DNA of 64,000 bases from Pempheris klunzingeri (taxonomy: Eukaryota; Chordata; Actinopteri; Acropomatiformes; Pempheridae), in contig NC_092012.1 of the NCBI RefSeq assembly GCF_042242105.1, positions 12,625,470 to 12,689,469 of the forward strand. Direction: 5' to 3'. The first letter of the stretch is position 1; every line of letters begins with the position of its first letter. A model generated the notes under the pieces. The model made no database searches. It saw nothing but the letters and a program-made list of their open reading frames with translations, and was not told where the DNA came from. Position numbers and translations under genes: made by a program. Shown in pieces: positions 12,001 to 25,226 of the stretch.

Positions 12001-14310
12001 ATGTGGTAAATCGGCCAGCAAACAACTGGCAGCCAAAACAGTGGATTGGGAAAAAACGCTGACCCCGGGGTCAAGGAAATTCCCGTTTTGGGAGCCGACA
12101 CCAAACTGCCTCTTTTTTGCCTCATCCACCTCCAAACCCGTTGGAAAACAGTTATTGATGACTTTTAATGTGGTAAATCGGCCAGCAAACAACTGGCAGC
12201 CAAAACAGTGGAGAAGGGAATTGGAAAAAAACGCTGACCCCGGGGTCAAGGAAATTCCCGTTTTGGGAGCCGACACCAAACTGCCTCTTTTTTGCCTCAT
12301 CCACCTCCAAACCCGTTGGAAAACAGTTATTGATGACTTTTAATGTGGTAAATCGGCCAGCAAACAACTGGCAGCCAAAACAGTGGAGGAGGGGGGATTG
12401 GGAAAAAACGCTGACCCCGGGGTCAAGGAAATTCCCGTTTTGGGAGCCGACACCAAACTGCCTCTTTTTTGCCTCATCCACCTCCAAACCCGTTGGAAAA
12501 CAGTTATTGATGACTTTTAATGTGGTAAATCGGCCAGCAAACAACTGGCAGCCAAAACAGTGGAGAAGGGAATTGGAAAAAAACGCTGACCCCGGGGTCA
12601 AGGAAATTCCCGTTTTGGGAGCCGACACCAAACTGCCTCTTTTTTGCCTCATCCACCTCCAAACCCGTTGGAAAACAGTTATTGATGACTTTTAATGTGG
12701 TAAATCGGCCAGCAAACAACTGGCAGCCAAAATAGTGGATTGGGAAAAAACGCTGACCCCGGGGTCAAGGAAATTCCCGTTTTGGGAGCCGACACCAAAC
12801 TGCCTCTTTTTTGCCTCATCCACCTCCAAACCCGTTGGAAAACAGTTATTGATGACTTTTAATGTGGTAAATCGGCCAGCAAACAACTGGCAGCCAAAAC
12901 AGTGGAGGAGGGGGGATTGGGAAAAAACGCTGACCCCGGGGTCAAGGAAATTCCCGTTTTGGGAGCCGACACCAAACTGCCTCTTTTTTGCCTCATCCAC
13001 CTCCAAACCCGTTGGAAAACAGTTATTGATCACTTTTAATGTGGTAAATCGGCCAGCAAACAACTGGCAGCCAAAACAGTGGATTGGGAAAAAACGCTGA
13101 CCCCGGGGTCAAGGAAATTCCCGTTTTGGGAGCCGACACCAAACTGCCTCTTTTTTGCCTCATCCACCTCCAAACCCGTTGGAAAACAGTTATTGATGAC
13201 TTTTAATGTGGTAAATCGGCCAGCAAACAACTGGCAGCCAAAACAGTGGAGGAGGGGGGATTGGGAAAAAACGCTGACCCCGGGGTCAAGGAAATTCCCG
13301 TTTTGGGAGCCGACACCAAACTGCCTCTTTTTTGCCTCATCCACCTCCAAACCCGTTGGAAAACAGTTATTGATGACTTTTAATGTGGTAAATCGGCCAG
13401 CAAACAACTGGCAGCCAAAACAGTGGATTGGGAAAAAACGCTGACCCCGGGGTCAAGGAAATTCCCGTTTTGGGAGCCGACACCAAACTGCCTCTTTTTT
13501 GCCTCATCCACCTCCAAACCCGTTGGAAAACAGTTATTGATGACTTTTAATGTGGTAAATCGGCCAGCAAACAACTGGCAGCCAAAACAGTGGATTGGGA
13601 AAAAACGCTGACCCCGGGGTCAAGGAAATTCCCGTTTTGGGAGCCGACACCAAACTGCCTCTTTTTTGCCTCATCCACCTCCAAACCCGTTGGAAAACAG
13701 TTATTGATGACTTTTAATGTGGTAAATCGGCCAGCAAACAACTGGCAGCCAAAACAGTGGATTGGGAAAAAACGCTGACCCCGGGGTCAAGGAAATTCCC
13801 GTTTTGGGAGCCGACACCAAACTGCCTCTTTTTTGCCTCATCCACCTCCAAACCCGTTGGAAAACAGTTATTGATCACTTTTAATGTGGTAAATCGGCCA
13901 GCAAACAACTGGCAGCCAAAACAGCGGATTGGGAAAAAACGCTGACCGTTTTGGGAAATTCCCGTTTTGGGAGCCGACACCAAACTGCCTCTTTTTTGCC
14001 TCATCCACCTCCAAACCCGTTGGAAAACAGTTATTGATGACTTTTAATGTGGTAAATCGGCCAGCAAACAACTGGCAGCCAAAACAGTGGAGGAGGGGGG
14101 ATTGGGAAAAAACGCTGACCCCGGGGTCAAGGAAATTCCCGTTTTGGGAGCCGACACCAAACTGCCTCTTTTTTGCTTCATCCACCTCCAAACCCGTTGG
14201 AAAACAGTTATTGATGACTTTTAATGTGGTAAATCGGCCAGCAAACAACTGGCAGCCAAAACAGTGGATTGGGAAAAAACGCTGACCCCGGGGTCAAGGA
14301 AATTCCCGTT
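1..14310. repeat. Tandem satellite array, about 83 monomers of 167/175/177 bp
   Basis: Near-identical units repeat head to tail from the first base to about 14310. There are three main length classes, set by the segment after 'aaaacagtgga': short (S, 167 bp, 'ttggga'), long (L, 177 bp, about 10 extra bases 'ggagggggga') and medium (M, 175 bp, 'gaagggaattgg'). The spacings 2878 to 3045 (167), 1848 to 2192 (167+177) and 2536 to 2878 (167+175) show this. Almost every unit carries the 14-bp palindrome TGACCCCGGGGTCA and a C(T)6G tract. Diagnostic variants (aatagtgg, gaacccgg, ttgatcac, gagccaacacc) recur in blocks, so there is higher-order structure. The monomer length is nucleosome-like, as in many centromeric or pericentromeric satellites. 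That placement is inference. Long ORFs on both strands arise because 177 is divisible by 3, and are not genes. Confidence 0.97.
13923..14310. repeat. Degenerate terminal satellite monomers at the array edge
   Basis: The last units are more divergent than the interior. The unit near 13923 has 'acagcgg' instead of 'acagtgg', and its palindrome segment is replaced by a shorter 'gaccgttttgggaaa' that copies the neighbouring 'cccgttttggg' motif. A later unit has 'tttgcttcatcc'. The final unit stops after 'gaaattcccgttt' at about 14310, where retroelement sequence begins. Edge degeneration is common in satellite arrays homogenised by unequal exchange. Confidence 0.8.
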
Positions 14311-14865
14311 TCAGCACCAATAACTCCTGAATATGTTCCTTTACCTCTTTATAGAGTGGTTTGGGGATTGATGCATAAGCCTTTTGTGTTGGGATGTCAT
14401 CTTTGACCGTCATCTCCATCTGCAAGGAGGGTATGCAGCCAATGTCGGTGCCATCACGAGCGAACGCCCCGATTCAGCGGAAAGCATTTCCTCCGCCACC
14501 TGTTGTTGCTCAGCAGTCAGGTGGCTGATGTCTACTGGTGGTAACCAGGGCTCAGATGAAGAGGCCACTTTATTAACCTTAGTCATAACTACTTTTGCCG
14601 GTACCGGCTCAACCTGCTTTGGCTCTGGTGCGTCCATCTCCAGGACTTTGGCTACATGTTGGATGGTGCCTAGGGCGGTCCTTTTTGGCAGGATGATCTT
14701 ATGTTTTGAGTGGTTAGAAATAGGCACTTTTACACAGGGATACCTGGTGTTACTGATTTCTAGCAAGCTGTCTCCCACACTCAGCTGTCCTAAGACAGTG
14801 CTCTCACTGGTAGGTTCATACAGGACGAGGGGATCAGACACATGAAATTGGGGGGTACTTTGCAT
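14311..14865 (-). pseudogene. PR-RT linker and N-terminal reverse transcriptase remnant
   Basis: The frame 14865-14410 gives the linker typical of Ty3/gypsy polyproteins, including a PVDISHLTAEQQ-like stretch that usually precedes RT. A further frame change near 14475, in a G-rich run, is needed to read on into an RT-start-like segment with a YASIPKPLYKEV motif at about 14345-14385. The reading then ends where satellite sequence starts at about 14310. None of the catalytic RT motifs (YXDD palm region) is present, so this is a 5' pol stub. Confidence 0.7.
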
Positions 14866-15374
14866 CGCACATTTACTACTCTTCCAGCTGGAATAACAAT
14901 ATTGTCTCTGCCAACTCTAACTGTAGCGGGGCAACTGTCTGGCTTAGGCGGGACCTGGATGAAATTTACCATGGCCGCTACCTGTTCTTCTTCCATCCCA
15001 AATGCTCTGCGAAGGAGGTTGGCAACTGTGGCATCATCCTGTCCATTGAGAACCTCTTCAAGTACATTAGCTCCTATTAGGGGCTGAGGTATTGGCAGTT
15101 GGCTGACCAGGAAGGGGGCTGATATAGTGAGGTTGGGGTCATTGCTCCCTGAGAGGTTGATTGCGAGCTCAACCCACCCATCATAGGGGATGGCATGGCC
15201 TGTGACTCCATAGACACCCACATCTTCATCAACCAGCTCCTGTAGGGGTCGCACTGTATGAAGGGGAATGTGAGTCTCGGCCCATTGTCGGTCTATTATG
15301 CAAACCTGTGATCCACTGTCAAATAGCACTGTCCCTGGGTACCCACTGAGAGGACATTTGAGTTCTCTTCCCAA
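14790..15374 (-). pseudogene. Retropepsin-like aspartic protease fragment (pol)
   Basis: The minus-strand frame of 194 codons has the hydrophobic-hydrophobic-D-S-G-S active-site motif (LFDSGSQVCIID) near its N-terminus, as in retroviral and Ty3/gypsy proteases. It lies directly downstream of the Gag-like region. The frame is lost close to a run of six Cs at about 14853-14858: the pol-like reading continues in the frame that runs 14865-14410. A one-base slip in the homopolymer is the simplest explanation, so this pol is not intact here. Confidence 0.78.
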
Positions 15375-15465
15375 CCAGAGGTATTTTACAGCTTCTCTTC
15401 ACTACATGCAGGTGGCTGATGCTTGACTTGTTTGGACTGCTTTGCTGGCCGTTTGTGGTTGGAGT

Positions 15466-16530
15466 TTACTGACTGGGACTGGAACTGTTCACTGGTCTCT
15501 GGCTGTCCCCTGTCAGAGACCGGCTCCCGTTTCCCTGGAACGTAGTCCGTTTCAGACATCCCACTGCCCGATGTCCTGCCTCTCCACAAGCAAAGCAGTG
15601 GCTACATTCTGGCTGGTTCTGTTCAGCATATTTTGGGCAACGGCCCATCCTCCCCCTCACCTGGACAGTGGGTCGCTTTAGCAGGGGTTGAGGACGTTGG
15701 CCTGGAGATGGGTTAGGTGGGCTTCTGGGCTGGGGGTATGGTAGTGTTTGGGCTGGTGTTGTTGGTGGATGGGCTAACTGAGTGCCAGCTGCCTGTTGGT
15801 TTATCAAAGTGGCCATTATGTGTGTGAGGTTTTCCTCTTGGGCGCTCAGCTGCTGTATGGTGGGAAGGTTATTATTGTCTGCCACTGTGTTCCCCCGCCC
15901 ATCATCACCTGGCCAAGTTCCTGTGTCTACTTTTGTATTATGGGCTTGTGCTGGCTTATGGCGGGCGTACTGACCAAGTCTGCGTTGATGTTCGTCCTCA
16001 TCACTTATAATTTTCCTCACCTGGCCAAGGATTTCTTCATCTGTGACCTGACTGCTTGAGATGAGAGGTCTCAGCCTCTGCCGCAGATCAGCATGCTTCG
16101 TCCCCAGGCCCTGGTAGATAGTGTGAAGAAACACCTCTTGTATGGTCTTGGGGTCATAGGAGACGTCTGTACCAGCCTGTCGTGACTGGAAAATCAGTTT
16201 CTGTTTGAGCCCGATCATCCGGTACAGAAACTGCTGGGTTGACTCAGCTTGTCAAGCACACACCAACTCCTGGAACATCTCTGTTGTTGCCTTTTCTCCA
16301 AGGTGTGACCTAAGGGAGCCCTTGAGTTCATGTACAGTCATTTCATCTTTATTCATCAGCATTTCCTTGAAGGTGCCTGGTTTAATGACTCTCAACACCC
16401 CCCTGACAATCTCGACCTCCGTAAAGCCCTCCTTTAGCCCCTCATTAACTTGCTTGACCAAGTTGTTATAACTTATCTCAGAGCTCTGATCCCCAATTTG
16501 GCTTTCCCACAGTTTACTTACCTGGAAAAC
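15466..16530 (-). pseudogene. gag pseudogene (capsid-like plus CCHC zinc knuckle)
   Basis: The frame is open on the minus strand from about 16530 to 16255, hits one TGA at 16252-16254, then continues in the same frame from 16251 to 15466. The first part includes a leucine-rich, capsid-like region (around 16461-16255). The second is helical and charged, then proline- and glutamine-rich, and ends in a CX2CX4HX4C knuckle of the retroviral nucleocapsid type at about 15585-15545. The reading frame then shifts: an overlapping frame (15589-15386) carries the Gag-PR linker. A possible acceptor-like 'TTTTCCAG' sits at about 16520, so the true N-terminus is unknown. It is probably a dead copy. A domesticated gene is less likely given the stop and frameshifts. 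Confidence 0.8.
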
Positions 16531-18549
16531 AAGTGAATAGGGTTAGATAATAAGGCACGGTCCGCTCGTATCTGTTCCAGATTCAATTCTGACGTCACAG
16601 GCGGAAACGTCCCCTGCCGTCAAAACCCGGCAACAACACACAGCACACAGTTCCACTCACCCTTTCTCTAATTACCTCCTTAATTAATTAAGACACAAAA
16701 AAAACACAAAGATTGTGGCATCCTTGAGTGTACCACATATGCAGTAAACTGCAAGCTAATGTTGGCTAACTCTCTAACCTCTATGGGAAATTCCACTAGT
16801 AAGCTAATAGGCTAGCTGCCAAGAAAGCAGCCCAACGAAAGTCGGAACAAGCACTTAAATTCGGCCTTATAAATCTAATATAAGTGAACATTCACCAGTT
16901 GGATAGCATATTTCTCGCCTGAAATTCCCTCACTAACAGCTTTTGGTGGACTGTTCAGGAGAAATAAGTCAAAATTTACATAGCTTTCTGAAATGTCTGT
17001 TCATACAACGGTAAGCGACATACTACATTTTGGCCTATTCAATACAAACTGCCAGTATAGTATGGTAATGGTCTGGCAGTATAGTATGTAACAACGATTA
17101 ACCCGTTTAAACAACAACAATAAAGTGCAACCTGTGGAAAAGAACAAAAACAAGTGCAGGTATTTGCCAAGAAATATTTTGTGTCTTCATTTGTGAGGGC
17201 TCAAGTCACTGGATCACAGTGTTATTGGATGCAATGAACCTGTTGTCCACTGCACATCTTTTCAGAACAATAACAAATCAGGGTAAATGTGTGCTAAAAA
17301 CACACAAAAACAAGTTGCATTTGAGTTAGTGGCTGTATTTACTGCATTACCCTACATTATCCTATAGTAGGATCATTACATACAGTATGCAGTAAATACT
17401 GCAGGAGGAAACTGGTTTTGACTCATTAAAAATAACAATATTTAGACAGCAGTTCCAGCTGATGAGCAGTATTGTGTTTAAAGTAAAATGAATACATAAT
17501 TGTGATGTTTGGGATTTTTTAAACTCGTATTGATCTAATACTGATTCAGATTCCAAAATGGGAAAGGCTGTACTGAATGTATAAGGATTTTCTTATATTT
17601 TATATATTTATGTATTTTCACCGTGTAAAGGCCAAGTTTCTAGATAAAATGGCAGAGTTTTTGACTCCACCAATGGTATGAAAATATTCTTAAAAAATTT
17701 AAAGTCATCCACGTGTAATGCAGATAACTTTAACTCAACGTCTAGACACATTTTTCTGGCATGCAGTATGCACAGTGCATGTAACTAAACATCTATTGAA
17801 GTTGATTGTTAAGCATGTTTTATTTAAACCATGTTGAAGCACTTTGAAATCTTGGTTATTAGTGGCATTAGTTATTGGGTCATAACTAGGGGAAGTGACG
17901 CTAGTATCAAGAGTCTGTACCTCTGAGAGAAATGTTTGTAGTTACAAAATGTCATGGTGACGCAGGTTCTCCTACATAAAATGTAATTTACACTTCCTGG
18001 GAAATGTACTGGATATCCCCTGATGATGTTTTATAAGCCTTCTAAATGGTAAAAAAATAAGGTCTTTGATGTGACACTTTATGACTTGGGACATGAAAAG
18101 CAAATGATAATTAGCTTCACATCAACCTGCTTATTTGTGATTTTTGGCATCTATTTTCTGGAGACCACAGGCTCTGTGTAGGACAGTAATTATATTCAAT
18201 TATTATATTCAAAAACATTGTCATTTTTTCAATTACCAGTCTTTAGTGTCTCCTTCAATTACCAAAACTTCTGACCTTCATTAGTTTAAATACAATGCCA
18301 ATAGCCACATTTCAGATAGAAAACCAGACCCTATAACAGATTTGATTGAAATTTTACTAAAGGTCCTAGCAGACTGTCTAGTTCCTCTTTCCTCTGCTGA
18401 TGGAAGTGAAACAGACCATCAGTGTTATAATTACCCTTTTTTGACAGATGGGGAGTTTTGCTGTAGTCCATGCGTGGAGTTCATTTTAATCACTAAAATG
18501 AGCTACTGTTTTTAATGTTGGACCAACATTGAAAGAAGAGACTAATCAG
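16531..18549. other. Intergenic, no gene seen
   Basis: This is AT-rich sequence with no ORF longer than about 65 codons and no recognised family. A short direct repeat 'ggcagtatagtatg' occurs twice around 17050-17090. The retroelement's 5' LTR might be expected just above 16530, but no terminal repeat partner is available to define it. Confidence 0.6.
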
Positions 18550-18565
18550 AATCCAGAGGGTTTGT

Positions 18566-18571
18566 TTTATT
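18566..18571 (-). terminator. fth1: Candidate fth1 polyadenylation signal
   Basis: AATAAA on the minus strand (TTTATT on plus) lies about 285 bp after the ferritin stop, giving a 3' UTR of plausible ferritin length. Confidence 0.5.
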
Positions 18572-18855
18572 TTGTTTGATTCATATTTCCTGGCTTATAA
18601 CACAACAAATATATAGTGATGGCATAGCTGAAAGCAGGGAGAGAAGTGCAAGATACGAGAGCGAACTTTGAATGCAGGAGCTCACACTAGAAACTGGTTT
18701 ATAAACGTGGAGATGTCACTAGAGACATGAGTAATATAACAGGTTTAAGTGACTAGCCAGTTCCATGCAGATGGCTTTATATTTTGAAAATATGTGGAAG
18801 CAAGATACAAATATACATATATAGAAAGCGTTTGTAAAATGTGATCGGGACGGAT

Positions 18856-21085
<2,230 letters not shown>

Positions 21086-21458
21086 TTACTAGATACCCGA
21101 AACCAGCCACCACTGATCACGATACAACTCCTGTGAGCAACATGAGCCGTGGCTGATGAAGTCTTTACAGCCTATATCACAATTACACCTGGTGCAATTT
21201 GTCCATTATTGGACTTAACATTTGGGACTGTCAATCAAACAAAACAAGAAATTTATATATATAGATATTTTACAAACTGAATGACTCATCAACAAATTAA
21301 GACTGATCAATTGCAGCCTTTATCACAATACCTTTAAAAACTAACTCTAACATTGCACTGCTATTAATCATATATCATTTTCTACTTGATGTCTTCCGTG
21401 TGAAATCTGGCCCTGGCTTTATATGCCTACAATTGAATGTGATCTTTTATTAATCAAA

Positions 21459-21467
<9 letters not shown>

Positions 21468-21495
<28 letters not shown>
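21468..21495. repeat. (AT)n microsatellite in fth1 intron 1
   Basis: An alternating AT run follows an A tract. Confidence 0.9.
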
Positions 21496-21498
<3 letters not shown>

Positions 21499-22089
21499 GA
21501 AACTAATAAAGATTATTAATACTGTTCGCTACACTGTCAAGCCTCTGTAGCTGTAGGGCAATAGTCAGGCCTGAACAAAATATTTAGGTGGTTATATTAA
21601 TGCTCGTATAGAAATCGACGGGCCCAGCCTTCAACAGAGCTTTTTCATCACACAAAAGGGGCCAGACCTAATTCAGTATTACCTCAGTTTCACCGGGATT
21701 GGCACTGCTACATTTAGTTATGTATGAAAACATTGGAAGAAAATCACATTACATTTACAACTGGTTGCTTTGACCAGCTCTGACATAAGGTTACGAGTGG
21801 CGTCAAACGACGCATGAAAGTACGAATTAGGGGGAACATGAAGTCACAGCTGTTAGATTACACAGTACTTAAACCAGGTGCTGTTTTGTTTGACAGACAC
21901 CGTGTTGTTGTGTGGCGCGTCTGGCACGGAGAAGATTACGCAGCGCCAACTGCGCCAAGGCCGCACTGGTGACCGTGGAGAAAAACAACAGCACCTCGCC
22001 TCGACTTTACTCCACCGAACACAGACCGACTAAAACGTGGTCAGTCAGCATAAAGCAAACACACATAAAGCTTAGAAATGTATTCTTAC

Positions 22090-22360
22090 CAAATCTCAGT
22101 GGTTGGTCTTCTTGTGAGGAGGTCGGAGCGGCTTGCGTTGTTAGCAAAACAAACAGTTAGCTACTTATCAAGCTAAACGTGTTACGTTATCTTAGCTAGC
22201 CGATGTTTTAAGGTAATTAAAATGTGATTCGGTGTTGTCGACGGTGTTCTGGGTGGTTATTCGCGTCCGGAGGTGTGTGAAGACAGCTGAAAGGTTGCCG
22301 TTCAAGCACTGTTGAAGCAGGTAACCTTCACTGTCCGTTAACGAGACGATCGACTGAGAG
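22090..22360 (-). other. fth1: fth1 noncoding exon 1 (5' UTR)
   Basis: The exon ends at a strong donor (TTTG|GTAAGA, last exon base 22090) and contains the IRE near its 5' end. No ATG is present downstream of the IRE within the exon. Splicing to the acceptor before 21062 puts four bases ahead of the start codon. The 5' limit is estimated from the usual cap-proximal IRE position. Confidence 0.7.
22292..22327 (-). promoter_or_regulatory. fth1: Iron-responsive element (IRE) of ferritin mRNA
   Basis: Read on the minus strand, this is a near-textbook ferritin IRE. The CAGTGC hexaloop (22306-22311) is flanked by the pairing arms TTCAA/TTGAA, a bulged C with UGC, and a lower stem formed by AGGTTACC/GGCAACCT. 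IRP1/IRP2 binding to such a cap-proximal hairpin represses translation when iron is low (established for ferritin). Its presence supports transcription of the whole unit from about 22340-22380. Confidence 0.95.
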
Positions 22361-22402
22361 CTCCGGCCTGAACCTCCCCACATAACCTGATGGTACCAGC
22401 CG

Positions 22403-22410
22403 TGACGTCA
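22403..22410. promoter_or_regulatory. fth1: Consensus CRE palindrome in fth1 promoter
   Basis: A perfect TGACGTCA lies about 80 bp upstream of the IRE in a locally CpG-containing promoter without a clear TATA box. CREB/ATF or AP-1-like factors bind this motif. The functional link to ferritin is inference from position. Confidence 0.55.
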
Positions 22411-25185
22411 CTACGCGGAAGAGGGCGGGACATGCTGGTCTGCACCACCATGAACTGCCCCTGCATTCATGCTTCTGTTTTATTGTGAAATTCATGGGCA
22501 TTTTTGGGGGGTTTTCTTGCAGTGGTGGAAAGAAACTAAGTACGATTTTATAGTGCTTTTTGTACTCGAGTGTAATTTTATGCTACTTAACCCACAAGAA
22601 GCCGGACCCTTTTCTCCTTTATTATCTTAAAATCATGGGAGATATAAAACAGACTAAATGCACCACAAGAAACACATTTCTGAACTTATTTTTGAGATAC
22701 TACCCTTACTGTCCAATATCTGAAATGTTAAATGTATGTCACAGCATTGTGTTTCAAAGCTGTTTCATATCAACATAAAATATGGTCAGGACAGGTTACT
22801 TGTAATCTAGGACAGTATTAGAATTGTTGAATTGTTTGAAACTTACCTTTTAATATCAAAAACAAGCTAGGTGTGTCTCAGGTGTTAATCAGGCAGACCA
22901 ACATTTCCAAAATGGTGTCCTCACTGTCCTGGGAAGATAAATTGACACTGGGTCACATGACTGCACCAGGATGTTAGGGACTTCTTGAGTTTAATTCAAG
23001 GATAAAGCTGGACAGGGACATTTCCAGAATATTTAAAAGGTCTGTGACAACTGTGTCACTGCGGGTTCTCATGGGTTAATTAATCTACTTCCCCTCACTA
23101 ATATTCCTCCACATTTCAAAGGAAAATATTGTTCTTTCTGTCTCCATTAGATTTATCTGACAGCTATAGTAACTACTTATTTTTCATTCGAAACATCTGA
23201 TTGGCGAATGACACTTCATATATTTTAGATTTAAGTATCAATCAGTGTGCATAGCAGTTAAACATGGTCCACCTCAACCACCTCCAACATTAAAATGATG
23301 CTCACATTGTAATACACCAACAATAACAATAACAGTAACTACTTTTAATTTTGCTACTTTTTACATAAGTGAAACTTTGAATGCAGTACTTTAATTTGTA
23401 GTTTTACATTCTGGTATGACTGTCACTGTAGAAGTAATGTAATGAAGTGAATTCAAAAACTGTGGTTTTATGCAATTAAGGAGCAAAATACGGCTAAGTA
23501 GAGTAGTATAGCTAGAATTTCAATTTCCCTCAGAAATAAAATTGCGGTGAACTAAACTAGCTCGCTTGTTTTGGCAGGAAATTTAGGATTAGAAGCATTG
23601 GAGCATGGGAGAGTGATTGGTTTTATATATATGGCCCCAAATCCTAGGTTTATAAAAGAGCAGAGGACTAACAGTCTCAGACATTCAACGCACAAAAACA
23701 AACTTTGTACTGAGTCTTTCTACTGACTCAGCTTTGAACGCATTACATGACTCAGCTCTGTAGAAAGCTTGAAATGTTGGGGATTAAGTAACAACCTTAC
23801 TGTCACACACGAGGACATGACTAATAGTCTTGAGACAGGCTTCCTGGTAAGAGTTGAAGCTTGTTCTACCGCCACTCAGGTCACCTTAGGGCTATAGAGA
23901 TTTGATGCATTTGAACATGAGTGGGTTTAGTTTATCAGGTGGGGGGAACAGTATTGTTGAATTAAAAAAAAAAGACATTTTCTGTATTTGCGAAGACGTC
24001 TATGACTAACGCAGCATGGAAAAAAACAGGTCAGGCTGCAGTGCCTTCTGTGAGGCATCTATCACCACTAAGATCCATTAAATAGAAATGCAGCCCTCCT
24101 GTATTAGTATTGAAATGGTTTGTAACATACTGTGTTGTAAATAATAGTTTCCAATTAAAGTGGAGTGGAACCCAGAGTAAAACACATTGCACTTCTGAAG
24201 TAGGAAACTATGAATCATGAAGAATCCACTACTGCTGTTGAAATTGGTTGTGTGTTACTAATTGGGTTTGATGCTGTTGTAAATAATTGACATTCAGGGT
24301 GCTGACCTGGAATAACCATTATAAATCTGGACTGCAGCTATTCACATCAAATATTTAAACAACCTTTCTATCCTGAAAAGGGAGAAATATCTCTGTTGAG
24401 ACTGAGACAGACTAATGGAATTATGTATAAAATAATGTTTACTCTGAGAGTAAATTTGCATTTTGCAACAGCCGTATGCAATGACCCATAACAGACCCTC
24501 ATCATCACATCTTCCTACAGAATCAATAGGCTTGCCTGTGCATCTATCCTCATGTAAACCATCAGTGGCAAACTATAATAGTGAGTCCTACATTTATTTC
24601 TTATCTAAAAGTCAGTGTGGTCCCAAATTCAGAGTTTGCATTAATGTGTCTGATGTTACTCATCATGTGATGGAGTCCCTGTTGCTGCCTGCAGGTCCCC
24701 TGCACCTGCTGGTCGGTGTTTTTACCAGTCGCAGTAAATAATGCAGGTATTGGCATAGTCCAGTTGGGGGTGATCAACATCCATCCTCATATGATTCAAC
24801 ATGTTTTAAACGACCTGAGGAACCTGGTGTGTATTTACTTCAGTGTAAAACTAAACAGCGCCACCTGCTGAGCGCTGGGCTCAATTACATGATTTAAGTG
24901 CCACCGACAAGCTGCAATGTTTGATAGCTCACACAACTGTCTGCACAACTGCTACTGGAAATAATCTTACTCTAAACAGAGTCATCCCCTAAATTAGGTA
25001 TAACTGTGGGTCTCTATGAAACTGATAATAAAATGTTACTGTGCAAAGTTCAGTTCTCAGCTTTCTCGTGAAAACCCTTGGATCAAGTGGCTGCTTGATC
25101 AGTGTTTTTCCCTCCTCAACAGGGACGGACACCAGATACCAACACAACTTTCATTTTTCATTGACAAAGACATTTAAATACTTTT
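22411..25185. other. fth1-rplp2 intergenic region
   Basis: No coding family was recognised and the ORFs are short. Around 23620-23700 there is a promoter-like cluster (an AT-rich 'tatatatatggcc' followed by 'tttataaaagag') with no ORF downstream. Confidence 0.55.
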
Positions 25186-25204
25186 TTTTTTTTTTCTTAT
25201 AAAT

Positions 25205-25210
25205 TTTATT
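25205..25210 (-). terminator. rplp2: rplp2 polyadenylation signal
   Basis: AATAAA lies 17 bases beyond the stop codon, giving the very short 3' UTR usual for ribosomal protein genes. Confidence 0.85.
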
Positions 25211-25226
25211 CAGCCTTTGAAAAGGT

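Larger units (their letters stand above)
14311..16530 (-). mobile_element. Truncated Ty3/gypsy-like retroelement (gag-PR-start of RT)
   Basis: Reading the minus strand from 16530 downward gives, in retroelement order, a capsid-like Gag region, a CCHC zinc knuckle, a retropepsin-type protease with a DSG active site, and the linker leading into reverse transcriptase. The sequence changes abruptly to satellite at about 14310, so most of RT, RNase H and integrase are absent. No LTR or primer-binding site could be recognised above 16530. Decay is mild: one in-frame stop in gag and about three frame changes. The gag-PR-RT order without an env-like gene in view fits a Ty3/gypsy-type element. The family assignment is from general appearance, not a search. 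Confidence 0.85.

Noticed and set aside
66..14285. Many long ORFs on both strands with repeating FAGRFTTLKV-type and NNWQPKQW-type peptides
   Set aside because: They are translations of satellite monomers in all phases. L units keep frame because 177 is divisible by 3, and both strands are equally open. No start context or family supports a protein.
1..14310. CRISPR array
   Set aside because: The whole unit is repeated, with no unique spacers between short repeats, and the context is a vertebrate genome.
14384..16471. Plus-strand ORFs opposite the retroelement
   Set aside because: They are antisense shadows of gag/pol. Only the minus strand shows a zinc knuckle and protease motif.
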